This document shows positions 1-8,309 of a stretch of DNA of 35,145 nucleotides, piece after piece. A model generated the notes under the pieces. That model did no database searches. It saw only the letters and a list, made by a program, of their open reading frames with translations, and was not told the origin of the DNA. The translations under genes and the position numbers were made by a program. This DNA comes from Chlamydiae bacterium SM23_39. GTDB lineage: Bacteria; Chlamydiota; Chlamydiia; Chlamydiales; SM23-39. Location of the stretch: assembly GCA_001303765.1 (NCBI GenBank), contig LJUH01000006.1, forward strand, positions 1-35,145. Reading direction: 5' to 3'. Each line of letters begins with the position of its first letter. Positions within the stretch are counted from its first letter, which is position 1.

Positions 1-78
1 GGGGCATCTTCTCTTGGGCTAGATATTGTAAGACCTGATTCTTCAGGCGAATATTGTTTGAATCCAGAATCCAACTGA
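1..78 (+). CDS. C-terminal tail of an unknown protein (5' end outside window)
   Basis: Frame 1 is open from the first base and ends at a TGA at 76-78, giving 25 residues that include LGLDIVRPDSSGEY and end in NPESN. The stretch is visibly richer in G and C than the neighbouring genes, which would fit a mobile or recently acquired gene, but 25 residues are too few to assign a family. It ends two bases before the convergent small ORF on the minus strand. It may be only chance open frame at the edge of the window. Confidence 0.3.
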   Translation, partial: GASSLGLDIVRPDSSGEYCLNPESN

Positions 79-80
79 CT

Positions 81-329
81 TTAGTCGTTGGAGTATGTCA
101 AAAGTAATCTTTTAATCCACCTCACAAACCTCATAATCAATAATTCTAAAAAGTCATTTTTAATAATACTTTTCTCAAGAGTCTTATAATCAATTGGTTT
201 TAGATTTTTTTGAAAAACTTCTTTGATTTTAGTAATACTATCTGCTCTTAATTTATATCCTTTATTATAAAAGACATTAACTTCATGAGTGGTTGCAAGA
301 AATTTATTTTCTAGTGTTATCTTTCCCAT
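81..329 (-). CDS. small hypothetical protein, 82 aa
   Basis: A complete 82-residue ORF on the minus strand, 33 bases downstream of the mnmA stop and so possibly co-transcribed with it. The protein is lysine-rich and predicted helical, with a hydrophobic/basic stretch near the C-terminus (LLIMRFVRWIKRLLL, about residues 63-77) that could be an amphipathic helix or a weak membrane contact. I see no motif and recognise no family. Its length, ATG start and position directly behind mnmA make it plausible, but it could be a decayed remnant. The position next to the window edge and to a compositionally different fragment argues for caution. Confidence 0.45.
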   Translation of the reverse strand: MGKITLENKFLATTHEVNVFYNKGYKLRADSITKIKEVFQKNLKPIDYKTLEKSIIKNDFLELLIMRFVRWIKRLLLTYSND

Positions 330-362
330 AAATAAATATTATATCAAAAATCTATTTTTTCT

Positions 363-1442
363 TCAATATAACCTTATATTTTTTATCGCCGTTAATTCTT
401 TGAAATACAAGGACTTGCCTGTCTTAATAATTATGCCTCCACCAAGACAATGCTCTCCTCTATAAAAAACCACTGATTGTCCAGCAGTAGGAGCTCTTTG
501 TAAAGTCATAAATCTTATAAAAGCATTACCCTCTTCTATTTTTTCTATTATACAATCTTGGTCTTTTTGCCTATATCTTATCTTAGCCTTACAAAAAAAA
601 GGCATTTTAGAAGGAATCCAAGTAAGAGAAGATACAACAATACTATCATACATAAGAGCTGGATGATTCTCTCCTTGAGCCACTATTAAAACATTGTTTT
701 TAACATCTTTTTCTACCACAAACCAGGCCTCTCCCTCCCCTCCTATTCCTAACCCTTTTCTTTGCCCTATCGTATAAAGAAAAACTCCCTCATGTTCCCC
801 AACTATTTTCCCATCTAAATTTTCAATAGCTCCTTTTTTACAAGCAATATATTTTTTTAAAAAGGGTCTAAAATCTCTTTTTCCTATAAAACAGATACCT
901 GTACTATCTTTTTTTTCTGAAGTTATTAAACCACTTTCCTTAGCTATTTTTCTAACCTCCTCTTTTTTCAAATGCCCTATGGGAAAAACTACTTTTTTTA
1001 AAATATCTGATTTTAAAGTATATAAAAAATATGTTTGATCTTTAGATAGATCTCTTGCTTTCATCAAGCAATTACCTCTCTTCTGAGCATAATGTCCAGT
1101 AGCTATAAAATCTGCATTTAACTTTTCTGCTTTTTGTAAAAAAAGGTTAAATTTAATCTCTTTATTACATAAAATATCGGGATTAGGAGTATTCCCTTTT
1201 TTATATTCTTCTAAAAAATTTTTAAAAACCCTTTCTTTATACTCCTCTGTAAAATCTATTTTATAAAGAGGTATTTTTAGCTGTTCGCATACTAAAAGAG
1301 CATCTTCATAATCTTTTCTAAAATTACACTCATCCCAACATTTTATAAATATAGCTATGACATCATATCCCATTTTTTTTAAAAGAAAAGAAGAAACAGA
1401 AGAATCCACTCCTCCTGACATGCCAACAATTATTTTAGCCAT
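363..1442 (-). CDS. mnmA: tRNA-specific 2-thiouridylase MnmA
   Basis: MnmA activates U34 of tRNA-Lys, -Glu and -Gln with ATP and inserts sulfur delivered as a persulfide, giving the 2-thio part of the wobble modification; it is cytoplasmic. The 359-residue product has the N-type ATP pyrophosphatase P-loop SGGVDSS at residues 9-15, the tRNA-contact loop DLSKDQTYFL at 131-140, and both catalytic cysteines: Cys92 in LCNKEIKF and Cys184 in TGICFIG, equivalent to E. coli Cys102 and Cys199. The central GQRKG segment and C-terminal beta-barrel region are also present. Length is normal for the family. Its start overlaps the end of htpX by 8 bases, so the two are probably translated from one transcript. 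The last ten or so residues are not recognisably conserved. Identification is secure. Confidence 0.97.
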   Translation of the reverse strand: MAKIIVGMSGGVDSSVSSFLLKKMGYDVIAIFIKCWDECNFRKDYEDALLVCEQLKIPLYKIDFTEEYKERVFKNFLEEYKKGNTPNPDILCNKEIKFNLFLQKAEKLNADFIATGHYAQKRGNCLMKARDLSKDQTYFLYTLKSDILKKVVFPIGHLKKEEVRKIAKESGLITSEKKDSTGICFIGKRDFRPFLKKYIACKKGAIENLDGKIVGEHEGVFLYTIGQRKGLGIGGEGEAWFVVEKDVKNNVLIVAQGENHPALMYDSIVVSSLTWIPSKMPFFCKAKIRYRQKDQDCIIEKIEEGNAFIRFMTLQRAPTAGQSVVFYRGEHCLGGGIIIKTGKSLYFKELTAIKNIRLY

Positions 1443-2343
1443 TTCTTAATTTTTCAATACGAGCATCTAATGGTGGATGAGTTGCAAATATTAAAGAAAA
1501 AAGCTTTTTTTTTGTAGGATTTGATATTTTTAAAGATTGAAAAACTTCTTTATTCTTAACAACCATCTTTTCATTCTCTTTTATCTTTTGAAAAGATTTT
1601 AAGGCTTGCAATGCTTTTATCATTTTTTCTTTACCTGATAAAATACTACCTCCTTTATCTGCTTTATATTCCCTCTTCCTAGAAAAAAATGAAATAACCA
1701 TGATACCAAAAACCATAAAAATAGACTGAAATAGAAAAACAAAAAGCATATATGTGAGATAAGAAAAATTATTATTTCTATTACTTCTCATAACTGAAGA
1801 TACAAAATATGCAAGTATCCTCGCTAAAAACATCACAAAAGCATTTATAATACCTTGAATTAAAGTCATGGTAACCATATCTCCATTAGCAATATGGGTT
1901 ATCTCATGTGCTATAACTCCCTCTATTTCTACTTCATTCATATTATCCAAAAGACCTTGAGAAAGTGCAACTAAAGAATTTTTTTTTGAAGGTCCTGTTG
2001 CAAAAGCATTAATCTCTTTAGAAGGATAAATGCCTACTTCAGGCATTTTAAGATTTGCTTTTTTAGAAAATTCTTCTATTTTTTTTAAAATAAAAAGTTC
2101 TTTTTGGTTTTGAGTAGAGAATTGTATCAAATTTACTTTCATCAACCATTTAGCCATTTTTTTTGATAAAAAAAGTGATATCAACGCTCCAAACATACCC
2201 CACATAAGGCAAAAGATCATTAAGCTATAATAATTTAATCCAAAATGGGTAATATAGGGGGAAAGATGGAAAATAGAAATCACAATAGAAATAGCTGATA
2301 TAATTAAAAAATTTATTAAAACAAATAAAAATATTCTTTTCAT
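1435..2343 (-). CDS. htpX: membrane zinc metalloprotease HtpX
   Basis: HtpX is an M48-family inner-membrane protease that helps remove misfolded membrane proteins. The 302-residue protein has two N-terminal membrane segments (about residues 4-26 and 38-60), then a cytosolic catalytic part with the zinc motif HEITH at 146-150 (Glu147 catalytic). The third zinc ligand is probably Glu225 in the SRKREYKAD segment. Two further hydrophobic stretches lie at about 160-182 and 195-220, as in E. coli HtpX. The ATG at 2341-2343 begins directly with the first membrane helix. The 3' end overlaps mnmA by 8 bases, so htpX is the upstream gene of the pair. Confidence 0.95.
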   Translation of the reverse strand: MKRIFLFVLINFLIISAISIVISIFHLSPYITHFGLNYYSLMIFCLMWGMFGALISLFLSKKMAKWLMKVNLIQFSTQNQKELFILKKIEEFSKKANLKMPEVGIYPSKEINAFATGPSKKNSLVALSQGLLDNMNEVEIEGVIAHEITHIANGDMVTMTLIQGIINAFVMFLARILAYFVSSVMRSNRNNNFSYLTYMLFVFLFQSIFMVFGIMVISFFSRKREYKADKGGSILSGKEKMIKALQALKSFQKIKENEKMVVKNKEVFQSLKISNPTKKKLFSLIFATHPPLDARIEKLRNG

Positions 2344-2409
2344 AACAACCGCCTTTTATTATATTTCCTTAGTATTTTTTTGTAAAGATAAGCAAAGTTA
2401 AGAATGTTA

Positions 2410-3708
2410 CTAAGGTTTATTAAGTCCATATTTATCCGAATACTTTGAATCAGTGTGCTCTTTACTCACTGCAAATATCACAGCAGCAAAAAATTCTATT
2501 ATCCATAAGACTAAACAAAATATGCCTGTTATCCCTAGCACCAATAATTTTTTCTTTAATGGTACACTTCTTATGAAATCCCTAATTGTTAATTTATATA
2601 CTTTTAATTTCTTTAACAAAATTATTAGAAATGTAAATGCAATAATAAATGAAACAAAAAGCACAGCATAAATACATAAGACGCTAATTATGCATGGCAT
2701 ATAAAATCTTTTTCTTTCAGTTTGTTGTTCTTCCAATTTTTTCTTTATCCTTTCAGCCAATTTATAAATTTCTTTAATTTTTTGATTATTTTTAGAATTA
2801 TTAAATTTTCTAAGTGGTTTTAAAAATATCGATATATGTTGCAACAGCTCTTTTGCAGAATCTTCATAATCTATCATACTTCTAAAAAAATATTCAGATC
2901 TGTTCATTTTAATATAGATGAGGCCTAAAATATTTTTTAATTTATTGATTTGATCATTTTCAGTGATAGCAAGTAATTTATTTTGGTACTCTTCTGCTTT
3001 TTCGTCACAATGTCTTCTTAATTCATTTACTTCCCTTTTTAACCTTACTAATTCTTTCAAATGTGGATATAATTCTACAAAATTATCTAAAAGATCTAAA
3101 AGTAATTTCATATTTGTATGATTTGAAAAATTTAATTTATATCCTTCATATGCATCCTTCAGAAAGATCACTTTTGCAAAATTAAATTTTAAAAATTTTA
3201 CTGAATAATAAAACCAATCTATTAAATTTAATTTATTGTAATTTTCATCCAATTGTTTTTCTATCTCTTTTTTCTTCTTTAAAAAATTTCTAACATAATA
3301 TCTTGCTTTTATGGGATTGAGGCTAACAAAATCTACTTTCTCACAACAGCTATACTTTTTATAAAATCTGACTGTTGGATCTAAATTTTTCATTAAACTT
3401 TGCCAAAAATAAGAATTTACCTTTAATAGGCTTGCATAAAAATATTGATTTACTATTGACAATGCATAAACATCTTTTAATAATAACCATTCTGTTATAC
3501 ATGTAATCATCTCTTTCGGCAATAAGTTCAGCTGATTATTGATTCTTTCATAAAAAATTTTGCAAACTTTTGACAAGCTCTCCCTATCTTTTTTTGGCAA
3601 AAAATTTACTATATTGAAAAATTGACTTTCTGACAAATCTAAAACACTTGCATCTATCATAAGAATTTTATTATGCAAAATGATTTCTAAAATATCCAAT
3701 AAATCCAT
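2410..3708 (-). CDS. candidate host-directed membrane protein with two F-box-like segments
   Basis: I do not recognise a named orthologue. The 432-residue protein shows two consecutive F-box-like helical segments near the N-terminus: one at about residues 30-56 (core NFLPKKDRESLSKVCKIFY) and a clearer one at about 62-94 (LLPKEM, then LLLKDVYALSIVNQYFY), followed by FWQSLM at 101-106. F-boxes bind eukaryotic Skp1 and recruit targets to SCF ubiquitin ligases; bacteria lack this machinery, so such domains usually mark effectors. The middle (about 140-330) is mostly charged helix with coiled-coil character (220-245 and 305-335). Two strong hydrophobic stretches at 337-365 and 388-415 could form a hairpin membrane anchor, as in inclusion membrane proteins, though those usually carry it near the N-terminus. 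It is transcribed divergently from the next gene and 66 bases upstream of htpX. Function and secretion are inferred. Confidence 0.7.
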   Translation of the reverse strand: MDLLDILEIILHNKILMIDASVLDLSESQFFNIVNFLPKKDRESLSKVCKIFYERINNQLNLLPKEMITCITEWLLLKDVYALSIVNQYFYASLLKVNSYFWQSLMKNLDPTVRFYKKYSCCEKVDFVSLNPIKARYYVRNFLKKKKEIEKQLDENYNKLNLIDWFYYSVKFLKFNFAKVIFLKDAYEGYKLNFSNHTNMKLLLDLLDNFVELYPHLKELVRLKREVNELRRHCDEKAEEYQNKLLAITENDQINKLKNILGLIYIKMNRSEYFFRSMIDYEDSAKELLQHISIFLKPLRKFNNSKNNQKIKEIYKLAERIKKKLEEQQTERKRFYMPCIISVLCIYAVLFVSFIIAFTFLIILLKKLKVYKLTIRDFIRSVPLKKKLLVLGITGIFCLVLWIIEFFAAVIFAVSKEHTDSKYSDKYGLNKP

Positions 3709-3896
3709 AAAATTACATTTTTATTCTAAATTCATAATAAAAAAGCCAATTTTTTATTTTTTTTAAGATCTTTATTATCAAAAGGATAATAATTTTCCAA
3801 AAAATTATTTTACAAAAATTAATATTATGAAAAAATTAAAAAGAGTTTTGATAAAAATAAAAAAAAGGTATTAAGAAAGAAAAAACTAAAAAAAGA

Positions 3897-4868
3897 ATGT
3901 CATCAAATATTGATAAAATTTTTGATTTTAAAGGAAAAAAAGATATAAAAATTCAATTTTGGATACTTTTAGGTCCTCTTTTTTTATTTTTTTCACTCTT
4001 TTTAATATCATTTGCTATAGATCAAAATAAAGATCTTTTTCTACATTCAATAGTAGGTCTTATTCTTTGTTGGAAATACAAAAAAAAAGGTCTTATGGCA
4101 TCTATTCTTTTCTTAATAATTTTGATATTTATAAAACATTTTCAAATATCTCAAAGCCATCTTTGGCAACTTGGAATAGAATTTTCTGTAGCTTTAGGAT
4201 TTATAATATCTTATCTTTGTTTATATCATGTAACTGATTTTATAAATTCTTTAGAAAAAGAAAAAAAGGAAGCTTTTACAAAAATAGAGCAATTAGAAAA
4301 AGATATATCAAAAGAACAAGAATTTTATAAAAAACAATACAGTAATTTTAAATATGAAATAGACAGAACAAATCTTCAAATAAATGAAAAAACAACTGAA
4401 ATTCATTCTTTTAAAGAATTAGTAGAAAAATTAAGAGACGAAATAGATAAAAAAAATAAAGAAATAGAAGAAGAAAAAAATAAAAATGAAGAAATAAATA
4501 TTTTCCTTTTCCAAGAAAAAGAAAAAACTAAAGAATTAGAAGCTGATATTTTAAAACTTAAAAATATTTCAGAAGAAAAGGAATTTTTACAACTTAAAAA
4601 TATAAATTCTTTATATGAACAATTAAAAATCCAATTTGAAGAGAAAAAAAATCTGTTAGATGCTACTAGAAAAGAACTATTTTATGCCAATGAAAAACTA
4701 CAAAAACAAGAAATAGAAAAAAACCAGATAAATTTAAATGAGCACCCTATAATTATAGAGTTACAAAAAGAACTATCTTTTCTTATAAAAGAAAATGAAA
4801 AAAAAGAAGAAGAAAACATTTATCTTCAAGATCTAGTTTCTCAATTAACCAAAGATCTAGAAAAATGA
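3897..4868 (+). CDS. membrane protein with N-terminal helices and long coiled coil
   Basis: The 323-residue protein has two parts. Residues 20-112 hold three to four hydrophobic helices (about 21-41, 47-60, 64-80 and 92-112), with the segment FWILLGPLFLFF opening the first. Residues 117-323 are an almost unbroken Lys/Glu-rich coiled coil. No enzyme motif is visible. It converges on map with only 5 bases between the stops. In C. trachomatis, the neighbour of map (CT851) is CT850, a reported inclusion membrane protein, so orthology is possible; this is inference from position and general architecture only. Alternatives are a cell-envelope or polarity scaffold. The ATG at 3897 follows an A-rich leader with only a weak ribosome-binding site. 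Confidence 0.75.
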   Translation: MSSNIDKIFDFKGKKDIKIQFWILLGPLFLFFSLFLISFAIDQNKDLFLHSIVGLILCWKYKKKGLMASILFLIILIFIKHFQISQSHLWQLGIEFSVALGFIISYLCLYHVTDFINSLEKEKKEAFTKIEQLEKDISKEQEFYKKQYSNFKYEIDRTNLQINEKTTEIHSFKELVEKLRDEIDKKNKEIEEEKNKNEEINIFLFQEKEKTKELEADILKLKNISEEKEFLQLKNINSLYEQLKIQFEEKKNLLDATRKELFYANEKLQKQEIEKNQINLNEHPIIIELQKELSFLIKENEKKEEENIYLQDLVSQLTKDLEK

Positions 4869-4873
4869 CAATT

Positions 4874-5734
4874 TCAAAGAGTTAAAACCTCATGTCCTTT
4901 ATCTGTTATTAATATAGTATGCTCCCATTGAGCAGAAGGTTTTAAATCTTTAGTTCTTGCTGTCCATCCATCTTCTTTACTTATCACGGCTTCTTTTACT
5001 CCAATATTTATCATAGGTTCAATAGTAAAAACCATACCCGGTGTCATAGGTATATCTACATTATTATAATGGTGAGGTATCTGAGGAGGTTCATGAAAAT
5101 AAAGACCAATACCATGTCCTACAAATTGATCAACAACAGAGCATCTATATTTTTTTGCATATTCTTCTATTACATTACCTATCTCATAAATTTTACTATC
5201 AGGTTTACATATTTCAATAGCTCTCATAAGACATTCATAAGAAGCTTCTATCACCCTATTTTTTTCTTCTGATACTTCACCTATTTTAACCATCCTACTA
5301 CAATCCCCATAATAACCTTCTACAATACTAGTTACATCTACATTTAAAATATCTCCCTTTTGAAGAGGTTCATCATTAGGAATACCATGACAAATTACTT
5401 CATTTAAAGATGTACAAATACTTTTTGGAAAAGGTGGATTCCCATAACCTAAAGGAGCAGGTATAGCATTTTCTTCTTTATGAAGTTTTTTAGATAAAAT
5501 ATCTAATTCATTAGTAGTAACGCCCTCTTTTGCATAAGTACAAAGAATATTTAATATTTTAGAAGCTATTTTACAAGAATGTTTGATCTTCTTTATCTCT
5601 TCAACAGTCTTTAAAATTATTTGATATTTTTCCAAATATTCTTTTTTTAATTGATCAAATGAAATTTGAGGAAAATGACATTTTTTCCATTTTTTTCCAC
5701 TACCACACCAACAGGGATCATTTCTAGAAATCAT
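4874..5734 (-). CDS. map: type I methionine aminopeptidase with N-terminal SEC-C zinc motif
   Basis: This enzyme removes the initiator methionine from nascent proteins. The 286-residue product begins with a SEC-C motif (Cys8, Cys10, Cys19, His20), a small zinc-binding module that is thought to help ribosome association. The catalytic pita-bread domain has the full metal-ligand set: Asp133, Asp144, His207, Glu239 and Glu271, plus the conserved His116 in VICHGIPND. It is the last gene of a minus-strand unit behind rpmB and the phospholipase D-like gene, 13 bases after the latter, and it meets the coiled-coil gene tail to tail. Identification is secure. Confidence 0.96.
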   Translation of the reverse strand: MISRNDPCWCGSGKKWKKCHFPQISFDQLKKEYLEKYQIILKTVEEIKKIKHSCKIASKILNILCTYAKEGVTTNELDILSKKLHKEENAIPAPLGYGNPPFPKSICTSLNEVICHGIPNDEPLQKGDILNVDVTSIVEGYYGDCSRMVKIGEVSEEKNRVIEASYECLMRAIEICKPDSKIYEIGNVIEEYAKKYRCSVVDQFVGHGIGLYFHEPPQIPHHYNNVDIPMTPGMVFTIEPMINIGVKEAVISKEDGWTARTKDLKPSAQWEHTILITDKGHEVLTL

Positions 5735-5747
5735 TATTTACCTTTGT

Positions 5748-6698
5748 TTATAAATTTTTTTTAAATGTTTCTAATGTTATTATATTATGCAACTTATTTA
5801 AAACTTTTCTTTGTTTTTTATTTAACTTTTCTAAAATTATAACTATCTCATCATTTTTTGAAAAAGCAGATTTTGTAAAATTAGAAGATCCAAATATAAA
5901 TATTCTATCATCTATCAACATATATTTATGATGTAATACTTCTATCTGATTAGATACTAAAAATTTTATCCTCTTTTTCTCTAAATATTTTTTAAAATTT
6001 CTATCTACAACTAAAGAGATAATTACTCCCCTTTTTTTTGCTTCAACTAATTCATCTATTATCTCAGGATGAGTCATAACAAACATCGCTATTTTTATAT
6101 TTTTTTTTGCTTTTCTTATAGCATTTTTTATATGATTTAAAATCTTTTTATCTTTTTCTGGTAAAATAAAAATTTTTATTTTTTGATCATTAATAAAAGT
6201 CTCAAAATATTTTTTTTTAAAAGGAAACTCTTGAGATAAAAAATTAGCTAATTCTTTACTATAAATTCCTACTACTAAGTTGCCATCCATAAAAAGAGAA
6301 CTTTTAGTAAAATTAGCAGATCCTAAAAAAGATATTTTTTTATCTATCACACATATCTTTTGATGCATAAGTCCCTTTGATTTTGTTTTTACATAATCAC
6401 CTGCTAACAATTTTTTTTTAGCTTTATCATAAAAAATTTTTATATGTATATTTTCCTTATTTTTTTTTCTTATCTCTTTTAATATTTTTTTGTCGAATAA
6501 GCTGTATGTTATAATATGAAGCGATTCTTCTGTTTTTTTTATAGCTTTTATAAAAACTTGTCTAAGATCATCTTTTAATTGATTTGAATAAAATAAAATA
6601 CAATTTCTTTTACTTGGTAAGGTTACTTGAAATTCAAAATAAATAATGAAAAAATAAAACAAAAATATGAAAAATAAAAATTTTATTTTTTTGAACAA
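5748..6698 (-). CDS. phospholipase D-like protein with signal anchor
   Basis: The 316-residue protein starts with a hydrophobic signal peptide or anchor (about residues 5-22) and carries two HKD motifs: His112-Lys114-Asp119 within MHQKICVID, and His256-Lys258-Asp263 within HHKYMLID. Each is followed by the typical G-S-x-N-F-T-K-S stretch, so both halves of a PLD active site are present. Family members include phospholipases, cardiolipin synthases and nucleases; the compact size and exported location resemble the small Nuc/PLD group, and I cannot choose a substrate. It starts inside the last codons of rpmB (16-base overlap), suggesting translational coupling. In C. trachomatis a PLD-family gene (CT084) lies near rpmB (CT086), so this is likely its counterpart. 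Confidence 0.88.
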   Translation of the reverse strand: MFKKIKFLFFIFLFYFFIIYFEFQVTLPSKRNCILFYSNQLKDDLRQVFIKAIKKTEESLHIITYSLFDKKILKEIRKKNKENIHIKIFYDKAKKKLLAGDYVKTKSKGLMHQKICVIDKKISFLGSANFTKSSLFMDGNLVVGIYSKELANFLSQEFPFKKKYFETFINDQKIKIFILPEKDKKILNHIKNAIRKAKKNIKIAMFVMTHPEIIDELVEAKKRGVIISLVVDRNFKKYLEKKRIKFLVSNQIEVLHHKYMLIDDRIFIFGSSNFTKSAFSKNDEIVIILEKLNKKQRKVLNKLHNIITLETFKKNL

Positions 6699-6967
6699 AA
6701 TCTTTTTTTCTTTCCAATATTTTTAAGAAAATGAGACAGTCCCTTTCTATCAATTGTCCTTAAAGCAGAAGAAGATAATTTTAATGTAATAAAACGGTTT
6801 TCTTCTTCTAAAAACAACCGCTTCTTAAACAAATTTGGTAAAAAACGTCTTTTATTTTTTCCTGTTATGTTAAGACCTATACCCTTCTTTTTTTTTGCAA
6901 TACCTCTTGTAACATAAGTTCTTCCTTTTCGAGGTTTTTTACCTGTTAAAACACATTTTCTTGCCAT
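6683..6967 (-). CDS. rpmB: 50S ribosomal protein L28
   Basis: L28 is a small protein of the large ribosomal subunit. The 94-residue sequence shows the family hallmarks: the N-terminal CVLTGKKP segment, [13 protein letters not shown] at about 38-50, and the [17 protein letters not shown] stretch in the C-terminal half. It is very basic and ends in a lysine-rich tail. The N-terminal region includes an insertion ([15 protein letters not shown]) relative to E. coli. It is the first gene of a minus-strand unit with the PLD-like protein and map, divergent from ychF. Confidence 0.96.
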   Translation of the reverse strand: MARKCVLTGKKPRKGRTYVTRGIAKKKKGIGLNITGKNKRRFLPNLFKKRLFLEEENRFITLKLSSSALRTIDRKGLSHFLKNIGKKKRFCSKK

Positions 6968-7208
6968 TTTTTACCTTATAAAAAGGCAGAATACCCATTT
7001 TTTTATTAATTAACAAGCTTTATCTCAAAATCACTTCTCACAAAGTATTTACAAAAATTAAAAAAATATTTTTATTCTTAACATCTTAGATAAAATAAAA
7101 GACAAAAACACCTATTATTTTTCAGAGTTTATAAAATAAATTTTTTTTTATTTTCATTATAAATATTTATGTTTTTTAAAACATTTTTAATATATTTTAA
7201 AAAAAGAT
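6968..7208. other. divergent intergenic region between rpmB and ychF
   Basis: A 241-base, very AT-rich gap between two divergent operons, so it must hold the promoters for both the rpmB unit (minus) and the ychF-type III secretion unit (plus). I see no RNA gene or open frame. Several hexamers resemble -35 and -10 boxes, but the composition is so AT-rich that no single pair stands out. Confidence 0.4.
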
Positions 7209-8306
7209 ATGTCTAACCTTTCATGTGGAATTATAGGATTACCGAATGTTGGTAAATCTACTCTTTTTAATGCTCTTTGTAAAAAAAAGATTCCTTCTGA
7301 AAATTATCCTTTTTGTACCATAAACCCAAATATTGGAATAGTTTTAGTAAAGGATAATAGATTGGATGAATTAGCAAAAATATCTAAATCTAAAAATATT
7401 ATTTATTCAACAGTTACCTTTATAGATATTGCAGGACTTGTTAAAGGAGCATCTAAAGGAGAGGGATTAGGAAATAAATTTTTAGATAATATTAGACAAA
7501 CAGATGCTATTTTACATGTTGTCAGATGTTTTGAAGATGAAAAAGTATCTCATGTAGAAGGTAAGGTAGATCCTATAAGAGATATAGAAATCATAAATTT
7601 AGAATTGATATTGTCAGATCTTCAACAATCTGAAAATATATTAAAAAAATTAGAGAAAAAAAGTAAGGGTAATAAGGAATTTGAAAAAGAGATAGATTTT
7701 ATAAAAAAAATAATTGATCATTTAAATCAAAATAAAGCTATTAGAAGTTTAAATTTATCAGATGAGGAAAAAGATTTTTTGAAAAAATATCTTTTTTTAA
7801 CATCAAAAAAAATATTATATATAGCCAATGTATCTGAAGATTATATTTTAGAAAAAAAGGAAAATAAATATTTTAAACAATTGTTAGATTATTCAAAAAA
7901 AGATAATGCTAAGGTTATATCTATCTCTTGCAAGTTGGAACAAGAGCTTGCTGAAATAGAAGAATCCGAAGTAAAAGAATTTTTGAAAAATATGGGATTA
8001 AAAGAGACAGGATTAGAAAGATTGATAAAAGCAGCATTTGATCTTTTAAATCTTATAGTTTTTATCACAACTGGGGAAAAGGAAACTAAATCTTGGACTA
8101 TAAAAAAAAATACTACTGCTAAAAAAGCAGCTGGAAAAATACATTCAGATATGGAAAAAGGATTTATAAGAGCAGAAGTGGTTTCTTATAATAACATGAT
8201 AAAGTATAATGGAAGAGTAGGGGCAAAAAAAATGGGGTTGTGTAGATTTGAAGGAAAAGATTATATAGTACAAGATGGGGATGTTATAATTTTTTATCAT
8301 AGTTAA
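7209..8306 (+). CDS. ychF: Obg-family ATPase YchF
   Basis: YchF is a ribosome-associated P-loop protein of the Obg family that prefers ATP over GTP and is linked to translation and stress responses. The 365 residues contain the G1 loop GLPNVGKST at 10-18, the G3 motif DIAG at 73-76, a helical coiled insertion at about 130-170, and the altered G4 motif NVSE at 207-210. That NxxE form replaces the usual NKxD and is the signature of YchF. A C-terminal TGS domain occupies about 281-364. It ends 3 bases before sctU and leads the secretion operon, an arrangement also found in Chlamydia (CT092 beside CT091). Confidence 0.97.
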   Translation: MSNLSCGIIGLPNVGKSTLFNALCKKKIPSENYPFCTINPNIGIVLVKDNRLDELAKISKSKNIIYSTVTFIDIAGLVKGASKGEGLGNKFLDNIRQTDAILHVVRCFEDEKVSHVEGKVDPIRDIEIINLELILSDLQQSENILKKLEKKSKGNKEFEKEIDFIKKIIDHLNQNKAIRSLNLSDEEKDFLKKYLFLTSKKILYIANVSEDYILEKKENKYFKQLLDYSKKDNAKVISISCKLEQELAEIEESEVKEFLKNMGLKETGLERLIKAAFDLLNLIVFITTGEKETKSWTIKKNTTAKKAAGKIHSDMEKGFIRAEVVSYNNMIKYNGRVGAKKMGLCRFEGKDYIVQDGDVIIFYHS

Positions 8307-8309
8307 GAA

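Noticed and set aside
3737-3757. AT-only inverted repeat (ATAAAAAA...TTTTTTAT) followed by a T run, terminator-like
   Set aside because: No gene ends just upstream on the plus strand; it lies between two divergent starts and has almost no GC pairs.
3827-3874. 15-codon ORF (MKKLKRVLIKIKKRY) upstream of the coiled-coil gene
   Set aside because: Short and made of the commonest AT-rich codons; such ORFs are expected by chance here. A leader-peptide role cannot be supported.
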